Source: a virus. From it: a DNA stretch of 38,997 nt. A program made the position numbers and the translations under genes. The DNA lies in IMG/VR virus record IMGVR_UViG_3300032316_001127, positions 1 through 38,997 of that record. One strand, 5' to 3'. Positions 1-7,333 of the stretch are shown here, piece after piece. How positions within the stretch are numbered: position 1 is the stretch's first letter; each line of letters opens with the position of its first letter. The notes beneath the pieces were generated by a model. That model made no database searches. It was not told where the DNA came from and saw only the letters and a program-made list of their open reading frames with translations.

Positions 1-1
1 A

Positions 2-291
2 GGACAAGGGGCTCAAGGTGCTCAAGGAGGACAAGGTTCACAAGGTGGAGGAGGTTCCACAGGAGCCCAAGGTCATATAGGGGCTTCACCACAAGGTGCA
101 ACAGGAGCCCAAGGGCCAACAGGAGGACAAGGTGCTCAAGGTGCTCAAGGAGGACAAGGTTCACAAGGTGGAGGAGGTTCCACAGGAGCCCAAGGTCATA
201 TAGGGGCTTCACCACAAGGTGCAACAGGAGCCCAAGGACCAACAGGAGGACAAGGTGCTCAAGGTGCTCAAGGAGGACAAGGTTCACAAGG
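2..291 (+). repeat. 123-bp tandem repeat coding for collagen-like segment
   Basis: The block starting GGACAAGG at 2 recurs at 125 and again at 248, a period of 123 bp (41 codons). The first two copies are nearly identical, with G/T and C/A type changes; the third stops matching at about 291. The period keeps the Gly-X-Y phase. Such near-identical DNA repeats can gain or lose units by recombination and so change shaft length. Confidence 0.9.
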
Positions 292-886
292 AACTGCCAC
301 AGGTCAAGGGTCACAAGGAGCACAAGGTACTACAAGTGGTTCACCACAAGGAGCCCAAGGTTCACAAGGTGGCCAAGGTTCACAAGGTGGAGGAGGTGCG
401 ACAGGAGCTCAAGGTTCACAAGGAGGACCAGGAGCGACAGGACCATCACCACAAGGAGCTCAAGGTGCTGGAGGTCCACAAGGTTCACAAGGACCAGCTG
501 GTGAAACAGGAGCACAAGGTGCTCAAGGTGCGAGTGGTTCAAAAGGTGCGTTTGGACCTTCCGATGCCAGATTTAAGAAAAATATTCGTGAAATTGAGAC
601 ACCACTTAGTAAAGTTCAAAAAATGAGAGGAGTTTCGTTTATTTGGAATTCGTCTGATAAGAATACACCAAATAAAGATATTGGTTTTATTGCCCAAGAA
701 ATCGAACACGTTTTTCCTGAATTAGTTTTTAAATCAACAGACGATGAGAATTCTATGTTTATGGTTAAGTATGGTGATGTTATTGCAATATGTTTAGAAG
801 CTATTAAAGAACAATCAGATATGTTAAATAATAGTTTAACTAAATTAGAAAAACTTGAAGAATTAGTAACAGAAAAGGGGTATTAA
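2..886 (+). CDS. Collagen-like tail fibre protein, C-terminal part with S74 intramolecular chaperone (5' truncated)
   Basis: The reading frame is open from the window edge, so the N-terminus is missing; 294 residues are visible. Roughly the first 180 residues are Gly-X-Y collagen-like repeats (GAQ, GSQ, GPT, GAT units), expected to form a trimeric triple-helical shaft. They are followed by GPSDARFKKNI, the signature of the peptidase S74 / endosialidase chaperone domain: Ser of SD and the Lys that follows are the usual self-cleavage pair. The last ~100 residues continue that domain (GFIAQEIEHVFPELV) and end in a coiled-coil-like helix. By family knowledge the chaperone trimerises the fibre and then cleaves itself off. 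The product is probably a receptor-binding or side-tail fibre. It ends at a bidirectional terminator facing a convergent gene. Confidence 0.9.
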   Translation, partial: GQGAQGAQGGQGSQGGGGSTGAQGHIGASPQGATGAQGPTGGQGAQGAQGGQGSQGGGGSTGAQGHIGASPQGATGAQGPTGGQGAQGAQGGQGSQGTATGQGSQGAQGTTSGSPQGAQGSQGGQGSQGGGGATGAQGSQGGPGATGPSPQGAQGAGGPQGSQGPAGETGAQGAQGASGSKGAFGPSDARFKKNIREIETPLSKVQKMRGVSFIWNSSDKNTPNKDIGFIAQEIEHVFPELVFKSTDDENSMFMVKYGDVIAICLEAIKEQSDMLNNSLTKLEKLEELVTEKGY

Positions 887-896
887 ACCCCTTTTT
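873..896. terminator. Bidirectional terminator between convergent genes
   Basis: AAAAGGGGT, a 5-nt loop, then ACCCCTTTT followed by more T. The A-tract on the left gives a U-run for the minus strand, so it can end both the fibre gene and the metallopeptidase-like gene. Confidence 0.85.
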
Positions 897-1736
897 TTAT
901 TTAATAACGTTAATAATATCGTCTTTTGTTTTAAATAACATTGTTAAAAATCTTGGCCAAATTTCAGGGTTATGTTTCTTAATTAACTCAATGTAATATA
1001 AAAAGTAAGGAATCTCTTTGGTGTCGGTAATCAAGTCACTAACGTTAGGGAACTTACTCTCAATATCTGAGACAAGTTTTGAAAGAACATTGTCATCAAC
1101 ATGTTCATCGTTAATTCTACGTAGTATATCTTTTGACTGATTAGTTAAAGGTTCATTCTTACCAAAGTAGTTAAGTATATTCTTTAAAGACTTTAAAAGG
1201 GATTTCTTATCTGAAGGGTCTTGAATTAATTGCGACCTTCTTTCAAACTCAAGAACAAGACCTTCAAGGAATTCATTTGTTATTGCAAAGAATTCAACAG
1301 GGTGTCCCCAATACATTTCATCTTTTTCAGAATCGTAAGTGTCCCAATACTTTTCATTATGTTTTGTTGTAAAGTTGGGGTCAATGGCGTGCATCATTTC
1401 ATGATACAAAGTTAGATAGACATTCTTTTCTGAACCAAATTTCTTAGGGTTTAGTTGCATTACGAAGTCTTTAGGGTCGTATGAGTCTTCAGGTATTGAA
1501 TCCATTTCAGCGAAGTTGGGATACTTTGGGTTAACAAATATTTTAACCAAACCATCAGTACCATTGGCAGTTTGAAAGTCCAATTGGTCAACCATGGTTT
1601 TTTTGGAAAACTTCTTGTTACGCATGGACCAAAGACTACTTGCCAAATCCTTCAACTTAGAACGAGTCTCGGGATTCATTTGATATCTTTTTTGTTCAGA
1701 TATTACGTTTGACAATATGGGTAAAAATTTAATCAT
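897..1736 (-). CDS. Putative zinc metallopeptidase-like phage protein (HExxH)
   Basis: 279 residues. Residues 111-120 read YHEMMHAIDP, a HExxH zinc motif (H112, E113, H116), and a second acidic/His stretch HPVEFF at 145-150 could give the third ligand. No signal peptide is seen, so it would act inside the cell or in the virion. The N-terminus MIKFLPILSNVISEQ resembles the short leader shared by other proteins here (hydrophobic, then I-S-E). The start codon overlaps the stop of the upstream gene by one base (TAATG), which suggests coupled translation. The substrate is unknown. The HExxH motif is clear; assignment to a named peptidase family is not possible. Confidence 0.65.
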   Translation of the reverse strand: MIKFLPILSNVISEQKRYQMNPETRSKLKDLASSLWSMRNKKFSKKTMVDQLDFQTANGTDGLVKIFVNPKYPNFAEMDSIPEDSYDPKDFVMQLNPKKFGSEKNVYLTLYHEMMHAIDPNFTTKHNEKYWDTYDSEKDEMYWGHPVEFFAITNEFLEGLVLEFERRSQLIQDPSDKKSLLKSLKNILNYFGKNEPLTNQSKDILRRINDEHVDDNVLSKLVSDIESKFPNVSDLITDTKEIPYFLYYIELIKKHNPEIWPRFLTMLFKTKDDIINVIK

Positions 1737-2734
1737 TAAATATAATCTCTAAACATTTCATTTATATTTTTATCAACCTCTCTAAAGTCAGGATAGTCAG
1801 GTGAGTGAACACTTAAACAATCTGCCCAGTCTTCCATCATACCTAAATAACTTCCCCAATATTCTAAAGTACTACTACCACCATAACCTCTACCATCTTC
1901 TAAAAATCCAATAATATCTGATTCAAAATTAGCTATTGGTATTACAAAGTTTTGAACTTGAGTATCTTTCTTATATCTATGTGGTCTTGTAACAAACTCG
2001 CCATATCCTACAAAATAAGTTCCAAGTTCGTTCATGACACTTCTCCAAACTTCACTTTCATATGCGTTATTATATGCACCACTATGAATTGAATAAAGTT
2101 CTGATTTAAGGTCTGACAATTCATTTTTGAATAAGTAATCCATTGTTTCCTCACTATTAATAACCTTAGCAACGTTTTCGAGGGTTACATATGCCACCTC
2201 AGGATTACCCTGTTCCTCAGCAATCTCAGATAATATTTCGGTTTCAGGTTCAATTCCTATACCCTCAAGAGAACTAACAACATATTCGTTAAAACGTTTT
2301 AAATTGTCTTCATTCAGTTCTTCTACAACATCTCTATAAACATTGTCGGTTGTGTCCCAATAAGGTTCCCAATCACTCTCTCCACTAAGAATACTTTCGA
2401 TAGTATCTCGTGAGATATCATTTCTACCTCCATCACAAAACAATTTACATAGTTCACTCCTGTCATCAACATCTAAATAATAAATACCATCTTTGTAAAC
2501 AACATCATTTACCAAAGATAAAACCCATTTGTTAAACGCATCTTTATCATTATGATATAACCATATTAGATATTCGTTTTGCCACTCCTCACCATCAGTT
2601 GCATCTTTGGGGTCAATCTCACCCATAAGACCTCGTTTCTTCAATATATTGAAAAATGTTTCGTAGTCGTTAAAGTATTGTTTAACGTCTAAATCTCCAT
2701 TATTGAATTTTTCTACTAAATCATTGAAGTCCAT
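1736..2734 (-). CDS. Large acidic phage protein of unknown function
   Basis: 332 residues, strongly acidic, rich in Tyr/Trp and Asp, without signal peptide or membrane segment. I chose the ATG at 2734 (MDFNDLVEKFNNGD) over an upstream in-frame ATG because TATTTATTA lies 3 nt before it and because the N-terminus resembles that of the divergent gene at 3046 (MDFLNLIQEG). It is the first gene of a two-gene minus-strand unit with the HExxH protein, overlapping it by one base. No family recognised. Confidence 0.7.
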   Translation of the reverse strand: MDFNDLVEKFNNGDLDVKQYFNDYETFFNILKKRGLMGEIDPKDATDGEEWQNEYLIWLYHNDKDAFNKWVLSLVNDVVYKDGIYYLDVDDRSELCKLFCDGGRNDISRDTIESILSGESDWEPYWDTTDNVYRDVVEELNEDNLKRFNEYVVSSLEGIGIEPETEILSEIAEEQGNPEVAYVTLENVAKVINSEETMDYLFKNELSDLKSELYSIHSGAYNNAYESEVWRSVMNELGTYFVGYGEFVTRPHRYKKDTQVQNFVIPIANFESDIIGFLEDGRGYGGSSTLEYWGSYLGMMEDWADCLSVHSPDYPDFREVDKNINEMFRDYI

Positions 2735-2737
2735 ATG

Positions 2738-2746
2738 TAATAAATA
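2738..2746 (-). promoter_or_regulatory. TATTTATTA start-proximal motif (candidate late promoter)
   Basis: On the minus strand TATTTATTA ends 3 nt before the ATG at 2734. It is one of at least 14 such sites in the window. Confidence 0.5.
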
Positions 2747-2775
2747 CAAAAAAAGGGGCAATTTTCATCGCCCCT
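2747..2775 (-). terminator. Terminator of the small Cys/Gln-rich gene
   Basis: On the minus strand AGGGGC, a 10-nt loop and GCCCCT are followed by a run of T. It separates the gene at 2798 from the unit starting at 2734. Confidence 0.85.
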
Positions 2776-2797
2776 GAGTAAATTCGTTAAGAATCAA

Positions 2798-2956
2798 TTA
2801 CTTGCTTGTTTTATTTACGTTATAGTACTTCTCAACCGTCTTCTTAATCGCTTGTTTAATACTCTCAGATTGTTGTTGTTTAACAACTTGAGCCGCTTGA
2901 ACTTGTTGTTGTGTTTGTGGCTGAGCTTGATTGTTGTTTTTACATCCGCATCCCAT
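2798..2956 (-). CDS. Small Cys- and Gln-rich protein, unknown
   Basis: 52 residues starting MGCGCKNNN, then a Gln-rich middle (QPQTQQQ) and a basic helix (SIKQAIKKTVEKYY). The ATG at 2956 is preferred to one 17 codons upstream because the extra residues fall on the AT-rich promoter region, with TATTTATAA at 2985-2993. It is monocistronic, ending at its own terminator. The GCGC start might bind a metal or be modified, but there is no lipobox. Function unknown. Confidence 0.6.
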   Translation of the reverse strand: MGCGCKNNNQAQPQTQQQVQAAQVVKQQQSESIKQAIKKTVEKYYNVNKTSK

Positions 2957-2984
2957 ATAATTATGTTTTTTAAATTGTTTATTA

Positions 2985-2993
2985 TTATAAATA
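2985..2993 (-). promoter_or_regulatory. TATTTATAA motif upstream of small Cys-rich gene
   Basis: Minus-strand TATTTATAA, 28 nt before the ATG at 2956; the spacing is longer than at other sites. Confidence 0.4.
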
Positions 2994-3024
2994 GTTCCTA
3001 AGGACAATAATAGTATACGAAAGA

Positions 3025-3033
3025 TATTTATTA
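3025..3033 (+). promoter_or_regulatory. TATTTATTA motif, 12 nt before start
   Basis: TATTTATTA ends 12 nt before the ATG at 3046, the same spacing as at 8240, 30553 and 32315. Confidence 0.5.
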
Positions 3034-3045
3034 AATAAAAGATTA

Positions 3046-4800
3046 ATGGATTTTTTAAATTTAATACAAGAAGGTAGGGTTGACGACTTTAAAAATAAGT
3101 TTGGACAAAAGTTTTCTCCCGAAATGATTGGGAGAATAGTCTCTGAAATCACACCCAAGTTCCTTCAATGGGCGGGTAAAGTGATAGATGGGGTTAACTT
3201 CAATGACAACTTTATAAAATTAAGTGAAGCCCTTAAGAAATTTGAAAAGATTTCAACTAATTTACCTAAAACAGATATTACCCAATATCAAACTTTAGAA
3301 GAGTTAATTACCGCCATTACTAACTACGAAGGAAAATCTAGAAGAGACATTAAAAAAGTTGAAGGTGGTAATGTTGTTTATGATGATGGGAATTATTTTG
3401 TTGTTAATCCATTAAACCATGATGCATCTTGTTATTATGGTAAAGGTACTAAGTGGTGTACCGCCGCTGAAACAGATACTCACTTTAAAAAATATAACGA
3501 AGACGGTAAGTTATTCTACATCATAGATAGAAGTAAACCAACTAATGACCCATTCTATAAAGTTGCTTTATTAAGAAAGTTTGACGGAGATAAAATCTAT
3601 TATGATGCAAAGGACGAGTACGTTAGAACTGGTTGGATTCATGGAACTGAAACATTAGATAAAATATTAAATAATGTGACAGGATATCTTCAACAAGAGT
3701 TTACAGACCAACTTAAAATTTACAATGATAAAGAAGCCGCAAGAAAAGAAAAAGATAGACTTGAAAAATTAAGGGAACAACAAAGAGTTCAATCACTAAG
3801 AGATGATGCTCAAGATAGAAGAGATGAAAATGAGTGGGCTCTTGATGGTAATACACCAGATGAAGGTTTGAAAGCATATGCCTTACTTGAATACCTTGTA
3901 GATAACGAGGGGGTTAGTATATTAAGTAATGATGACCGAATAGAGATACAAAGAATTAATGATGAGATAGAAAGACTCAATAATGAATACGATGCCGACG
4001 AAGAATTAAGAGGAGATTTATTGGATGAAATAAGTGAACTTGAAGATGAATTGGATAACTACGCTGACTATATTGATGTGTACCATATAATACCAACTGG
4101 TAGGTTTTATGATACAACTGAATTTGAGGTTATAGATAGTTCGGTTAGTAATAACAAATACGCTGTTGGTGATGACGATGAAATGAAATCAAGTTGTGAG
4201 GATTACATTGAAAATTTAATAGATGATATTGGATATGAAGGATTCAATGCGGGATTCGCAAGACAATACTTAGATACAGAGGCAATCATTAGTTACGCTG
4301 AAGATGTGTATTATCAAGATGTTAATGATAGCCCTGACTCTTATTTTGATGACAGCGAACGAATGTTGTCCAACAAACAAGAAGAAACAATTGAAATATT
4401 AAGAAAACGAATTGAATATAACGCAAACACAATTTCTCGATTAGAGGAGCAAATGGACGGTGAGAATGATGATGACATTCAAGAGAAGATAGATGAATTA
4501 AATGAATTATCTGAAGAGTATATTGCTGAAATTGAAGAGATTGAGGAGGACCCTGATGGTGATTTCCCTGAAGATTTAATTGATGATAAAATCAAAGATT
4601 TAGTTAGTGATGTTAGATATGACCCAGAATCTTTTATGGAGAGCTTCGGATTATCTTGGTCAGAATATGTTGATAAAGATGAGTTTATTGAAGGAGTAAT
4701 TGAGGCTGATGGTTATGGTCACACGATTAATAGTTACGACGGAACTGCCGATGAAATTTATGTTGGGGAGAAGTTATTTTATGTAATGAGAATTGATTAA
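3046..4800 (+). CDS. Large phage protein with KGTKWCTA motif and long acidic coiled coils
   Basis: 584 residues. An N-terminal helical part is followed by a compact domain around residues 105-200 holding YYGKGTKWCTAA (130-141), a motif I associate with uncharacterised phage proteins, with nearby NYFVVNPLNHDASC. From about residue 225 the protein is charged and coiled-coil-like (heptad-rich KEKDRLEKLREQQ, then several Asp/Glu-rich helices). The N-terminus MDFLNLIQEG contains I-Q-E and may belong to the shared leader type. No enzymatic family is recognised; the conserved Trp-Cys may mark a ligand or thioester site, which is only a guess. Confidence 0.7.
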   Translation: MDFLNLIQEGRVDDFKNKFGQKFSPEMIGRIVSEITPKFLQWAGKVIDGVNFNDNFIKLSEALKKFEKISTNLPKTDITQYQTLEELITAITNYEGKSRRDIKKVEGGNVVYDDGNYFVVNPLNHDASCYYGKGTKWCTAAETDTHFKKYNEDGKLFYIIDRSKPTNDPFYKVALLRKFDGDKIYYDAKDEYVRTGWIHGTETLDKILNNVTGYLQQEFTDQLKIYNDKEAARKEKDRLEKLREQQRVQSLRDDAQDRRDENEWALDGNTPDEGLKAYALLEYLVDNEGVSILSNDDRIEIQRINDEIERLNNEYDADEELRGDLLDEISELEDELDNYADYIDVYHIIPTGRFYDTTEFEVIDSSVSNNKYAVGDDDEMKSSCEDYIENLIDDIGYEGFNAGFARQYLDTEAIISYAEDVYYQDVNDSPDSYFDDSERMLSNKQEETIEILRKRIEYNANTISRLEEQMDGENDDDIQEKIDELNELSEEYIAEIEEIEEDPDGDFPEDLIDDKIKDLVSDVRYDPESFMESFGLSWSEYVDKDEFIEGVIEADGYGHTINSYDGTADEIYVGEKLFYVMRID

Positions 4801-4822
4801 TGATTCATTAATTTTATAATTG
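4793..4822 (+). promoter_or_regulatory. Bacteroidetes-type promoter, leaderless start
   Basis: TTG at 4793-4795, 19 nt, then TATAATTG at 4815-4822. The ATG follows 4 nt later, so the transcript would begin at or next to the start codon. The same TATAATTGTAATATGA arrangement occurs before 27391. Confidence 0.6.
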
Positions 4823-4826
4823 TAAT

Positions 4827-5603
4827 ATGAGTAGAAAGAAAAAAATAGCATTTAAATTAAATCCTGAATGGATGTTTAAAGAACCATTGGATTTTGAGTA
4901 CAATAAATACACTTTATTGGATTACATACAGAAATGCGAAAAAGGTTTTGATAAGATGGAAGTATACCCTGATTTTGTTGAGATATCCCTTCATTTGGCA
5001 AACTTACAATCAATAGTTAAGGAAAACACATTATTACTTACTAATAAAAAATTCGAATCATGTGATGACGAAATACTAGTTAAGGAACTTATACCCAAGA
5101 AACCAAGAGAACTCACTGAAGATGAGGAAAAAGAATTGAATGAAACTATTAAGTTCTCAGGTAGTAAGTTGTTCGATGCCTTCAATATGGCTAAAGCAAT
5201 ATGGAATATTGCATATGATAGTATTGACGTACAATTAAAGAAAAACAAAAAAGGTTTAGTCTCTGGCTCAGGATACGTTTTCTTTTATCAAAAAGAAACT
5301 GAGACATTATTTGTATGGGAATATCAAATCAGAAAACCAAAAACAGATAAGCAAAACAATAAGACTTATCTTAATTTAATTTATAACGGACCTGTTGATG
5401 AACTTACAATGACTAGTGTCCTTGATACTTTCTCAACATGGAATTCAACCGAGTTTTATAAAGAACTACCAATCTTCGAACTTAAATGTTCCCAAAAATT
5501 CCCAATGGAAGAAACCATGGTACCAATCATGAAAAGAAAAATTATGTCTTATGTATTTCAAATAGTAAATTTTGAAAAAATAAGTAATAATTTTGACTCT
5601 TAA
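4827..5603 (+). CDS. Phage protein of unknown function (258 aa)
   Basis: Soluble protein with a basic start (MSRKKKIAFKLNPEW), an acidic middle (RELTEDEEKELNE) and a beta-rich C-terminal half (SGSGYVFFYQKETETLFVWEY). No known family recognised. Its own host-type promoter gives an apparently leaderless mRNA, setting it apart from the TATTTATWA-driven gene before it. It is followed by a string of small genes on the same strand. Confidence 0.7.
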   Translation: MSRKKKIAFKLNPEWMFKEPLDFEYNKYTLLDYIQKCEKGFDKMEVYPDFVEISLHLANLQSIVKENTLLLTNKKFESCDDEILVKELIPKKPRELTEDEEKELNETIKFSGSKLFDAFNMAKAIWNIAYDSIDVQLKKNKKGLVSGSGYVFFYQKETETLFVWEYQIRKPKTDKQNNKTYLNLIYNGPVDELTMTSVLDTFSTWNSTEFYKELPIFELKCSQKFPMEETMVPIMKRKIMSYVFQIVNFEKISNNFDS

Positions 5604-5623
5604 GTGTAAGTTTATTATACTTT
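5593..5623 (+). promoter_or_regulatory. Possible weak host-type promoter
   Basis: TTG at 5593-5595 and TATACTTTA at 5616-5624 lie just before the ATG at 5628. The -7 element departs from TAnnTTTG by an extra base, so this is a tentative call. Confidence 0.3.
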
Positions 5624-5627
5624 ACCC

Positions 5628-5846
5628 ATGGGATTCAACAAACGATGGGTCGTACTTGATAGATGTATCGACGCCCTTAAAGAGGGAAAACTAAAACAAT
5701 ATTATGGTAAGAGTGATATGCTTCATTTTGAAGATGACACAAGTGCGTTCATTCACGACTTATATTGTCAAGGTAAATCTGATGAAGAAATCCTAATAAT
5801 CATTAATCAATTAAACACGGAGGAAACAACCAATGAAGTGCATTAA
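5628..5846 (+). CDS. Small phage protein, unknown
   Basis: 72 residues (MGFNKRWVVLDRCIDALKEG...), soluble and mostly helical. First gene of a compact same-strand run to 8181; its end overlaps the next start by 14 nt. No family recognised. Confidence 0.6.
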   Translation: MGFNKRWVVLDRCIDALKEGKLKQYYGKSDMLHFEDDTSAFIHDLYCQGKSDEEILIIINQLNTEETTNEVH

Positions 5847-6066
5847 AACAATCAAGAAAACCAACTCAAGAGAGATTGGAGAGATAATCAGAACGGAAGA
5901 GAAAGAAGCTATCTCAAAAGTTAGTACAGGTGTTTGGGCTTATTGTCCAAAATCAGAATGGAAAGCTTATACAGGTAGAGGTAGAGGTAAAAAAACCGAA
6001 CAAGTAACCGAACAAGTAACCGACCAAGTAACGACTAAGAGAGGAAAGAAAAGTAATGAGAAATAA
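5833..6066 (+). CDS. Small basic protein with QVTEQVTDQVT repeat
   Basis: 77 residues. An N-terminal ~50-residue part (MKCIKTIKKTNSREIGEI) looks like a small beta domain with a conserved-looking WAYCPKSEWKAY. It is followed by a triple repeat of EQVT/DQVT and a Lys/Arg-rich tail (TTKRGKKSNEK). The repeat is also visible in the DNA as near-copies of GAACAAGTAACC. The basic tail suggests nucleic-acid contact, which is inference. Overlaps both neighbours. Confidence 0.6.
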   Translation: MKCIKTIKKTNSREIGEIIRTEEKEAISKVSTGVWAYCPKSEWKAYTGRGRGKKTEQVTEQVTDQVTTKRGKKSNEK

Positions 6067-6274
6067 CACATTTTTTATATTAATGGGTTTAATGATGGTG
6101 GCGTTTGTTACATTGGTGTTTTTGTTTACTGACAAACCATCTGTGAATAGAAGAATGGACCACGATAGAGTTAAGTATCTCAGAGATAGTCTTGAGATGG
6201 AGTACTATAAAAAACAGTTGAAGTCGTACCCATACGACCACAGCGAAATAAAAGACACCACAGTAATAAAGTAA
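6056..6274 (+). CDS. Small single-pass membrane protein
   Basis: 72 residues with one N-terminal hydrophobic segment (about residues 5-25, FFILMGLMMVAFVTLVFLF), followed by a charged, helical domain. Likely anchored in the inner membrane with the C-terminus as the larger domain. It overlaps the upstream gene by 11 nt. A phage membrane protein of this size could be a holin/spanin-like or moron product, but nothing specific supports this. Confidence 0.6.
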   Translation: MRNNTFFILMGLMMVAFVTLVFLFTDKPSVNRRMDHDRVKYLRDSLEMEYYKKQLKSYPYDHSEIKDTTVIK

Positions 6275-6276
6275 CA

Positions 6277-6501
6277 ATGGCAAACGAAATGGTAAATCAT
6301 CCCAATCACTACGGAGGGGAAAACAATCCATACGAAGTAATAAAAGTATGTGAGGCTTGGGGACTTGATAAAGACGCTTACATCTTCAACGTAGTTAAGT
6401 ATGTTGCAAGGGCGGGTAAGAAAGACCAAGCAAAAGAATTAGAAGACCTAAAGAAGGCTGCTTTCTATTTGGACCGTAAGATTAAAAACTTAGAGAAATG
6501 A
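6277..6501 (+). CDS. DUF3310 family protein
   Basis: 74 residues that match the DUF3310 pattern throughout: VNHPNHYGGENNPYEVI, then FNVVKYVARAGKKDQ and LEDLKKAAFYLDRKI. The family is common in phages and has been discussed as nucleotide-metabolism related, but the biochemical role is not established. Starts 2 nt after the membrane gene and overlaps the APS-kinase-like gene by 4 nt (ATGA). Confidence 0.9.
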   Translation: MANEMVNHPNHYGGENNPYEVIKVCEAWGLDKDAYIFNVVKYVARAGKKDQAKELEDLKKAAFYLDRKIKNLEK

Positions 6502-6932
6502 TTTATTGGTTAACGGGACAACCTGGTGCTGGTAAGACAACATTGGCGACTTGGATACAAGCAAGTTTCCCTAACAAATCCTTCATTGTTGATGGAGATG
6601 ACCTTCGAGATATCTTTGTCAATAAAGATTATAGTGAAGAGGGTAGACGTAAAAATATTGAAAGGGCTCAAACCTTGGCTAAGTTTTTACATCATAAAGG
6701 TTATACGGTAATTGTATCATTAGTTTCACCATACAGAGACCAAAGAGAAGAATTTAAGGTTGAGATGGGAGATGACTTAACCGAAATATATGTTCACACT
6801 AAAAACATTCGAGGGAGAGAACAATTTCACGTAAACTATGAAGAACCTTTAACATTTTTTGTTGATTGTGATACAACCGATAGTAGTGAATATGTTACTT
6901 TTTTAGAATTAAGGAGGAAATTAAAAATCTAA
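6498..6932 (+). CDS. cysC: Adenylylsulfate (APS) kinase-like protein
   Basis: 144 residues. A Walker A motif GQPGAGKTT is at residues 7-15, GDDLRD at 33-38, DYSEEGRRKNIERAQ follows, and VIVSLVSPYRDQRE sits in the middle; these are hallmarks of APS kinases, which phosphorylate adenylylsulfate to the sulfate donor PAPS. The C-terminus is shorter than the usual ~180-200 residues, but the core appears intact. Two sulfotransferase-like genes in the window could use PAPS. Overlaps the next gene's ATG by one base. A related P-loop kinase with another small-molecule substrate is possible. Confidence 0.8.
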   Translation: MIYWLTGQPGAGKTTLATWIQASFPNKSFIVDGDDLRDIFVNKDYSEEGRRKNIERAQTLAKFLHHKGYTVIVSLVSPYRDQREEFKVEMGDDLTEIYVHTKNIRGREQFHVNYEEPLTFFVDCDTTDSSEYVTFLELRRKLKI

Positions 6933-7333
6933 TGGAAAAGATACACATAGAGGGAGACCCTAAATTAAAGAATAATCCTGGTAAACAGTTCTCAATGTTT
7001 ATCGGAAGATGGCAACCATGGCACGATGGACACAGGTGGTTAATTGACCAACGACTTGAACAAGGTAAGAATGTTCTAATTTGTATTAGAGACATTGAAC
7101 CTAACGAACAGAATCCATTTACCGCACAAGAGGTACATGATAATATCACCATTAAATTGTTTAACTTAATCCATGAGGGAAGAGTTATTGTAATGGTAAT
7201 ACCTGATGTTGAATCGGTAAACTTCGGAAGAGGAGTTGGATATGATATCATAGAACATTTACCACCACAAGAGGTGAGTGATATCTCAGCCACTAAAATA
7301 AGAGAACAATTAAAACAAGAAGGTAAATTATAA
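6932..7333 (+). CDS. HxGH nucleotidylyltransferase
   Basis: 133 residues. FIGRWQPWHDGHRWLI carries the HxGH motif of the nucleotidylyltransferase superfamily, and ISATKIREQL near the C-terminus is the second (ISxTxxR-like) phosphate-binding motif. Members transfer NMP to small phosphates, such as NMN, phosphopantetheine or glycerol-phosphate. Position directly behind the APS kinase suggests a linked role, possibly in activating a sulfate or other group, but true ATP sulfurylases have a different histidine motif (HxxH), so the substrate is open. One-base overlaps on both sides suggest translational coupling. Confidence 0.8.
   Translation: MEKIHIEGDPKLKNNPGKQFSMFIGRWQPWHDGHRWLIDQRLEQGKNVLICIRDIEPNEQNPFTAQEVHDNITIKLFNLIHEGRVIVMVIPDVESVNFGRGVGYDIIEHLPPQEVSDISATKIREQLKQEGKL

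Noticed and set aside
2-291. CRISPR array
   Set aside because: Repeats are 123 bp, contiguous and coding; no spacers. No CRISPR-like array was seen elsewhere.
219-626. Open frame giving a Lys/His/Gln/Val-rich protein
   Set aside because: It is the +1 shadow of the collagen-like repeats; the true Gly-X-Y frame runs through 2-886 and joins the S74 domain.
6932-7333. Classical ATP sulfurylase
   Set aside because: The motif is HxGH with ISATKIR and the protein is far too short; only a general nucleotidylyltransferase call is supported.
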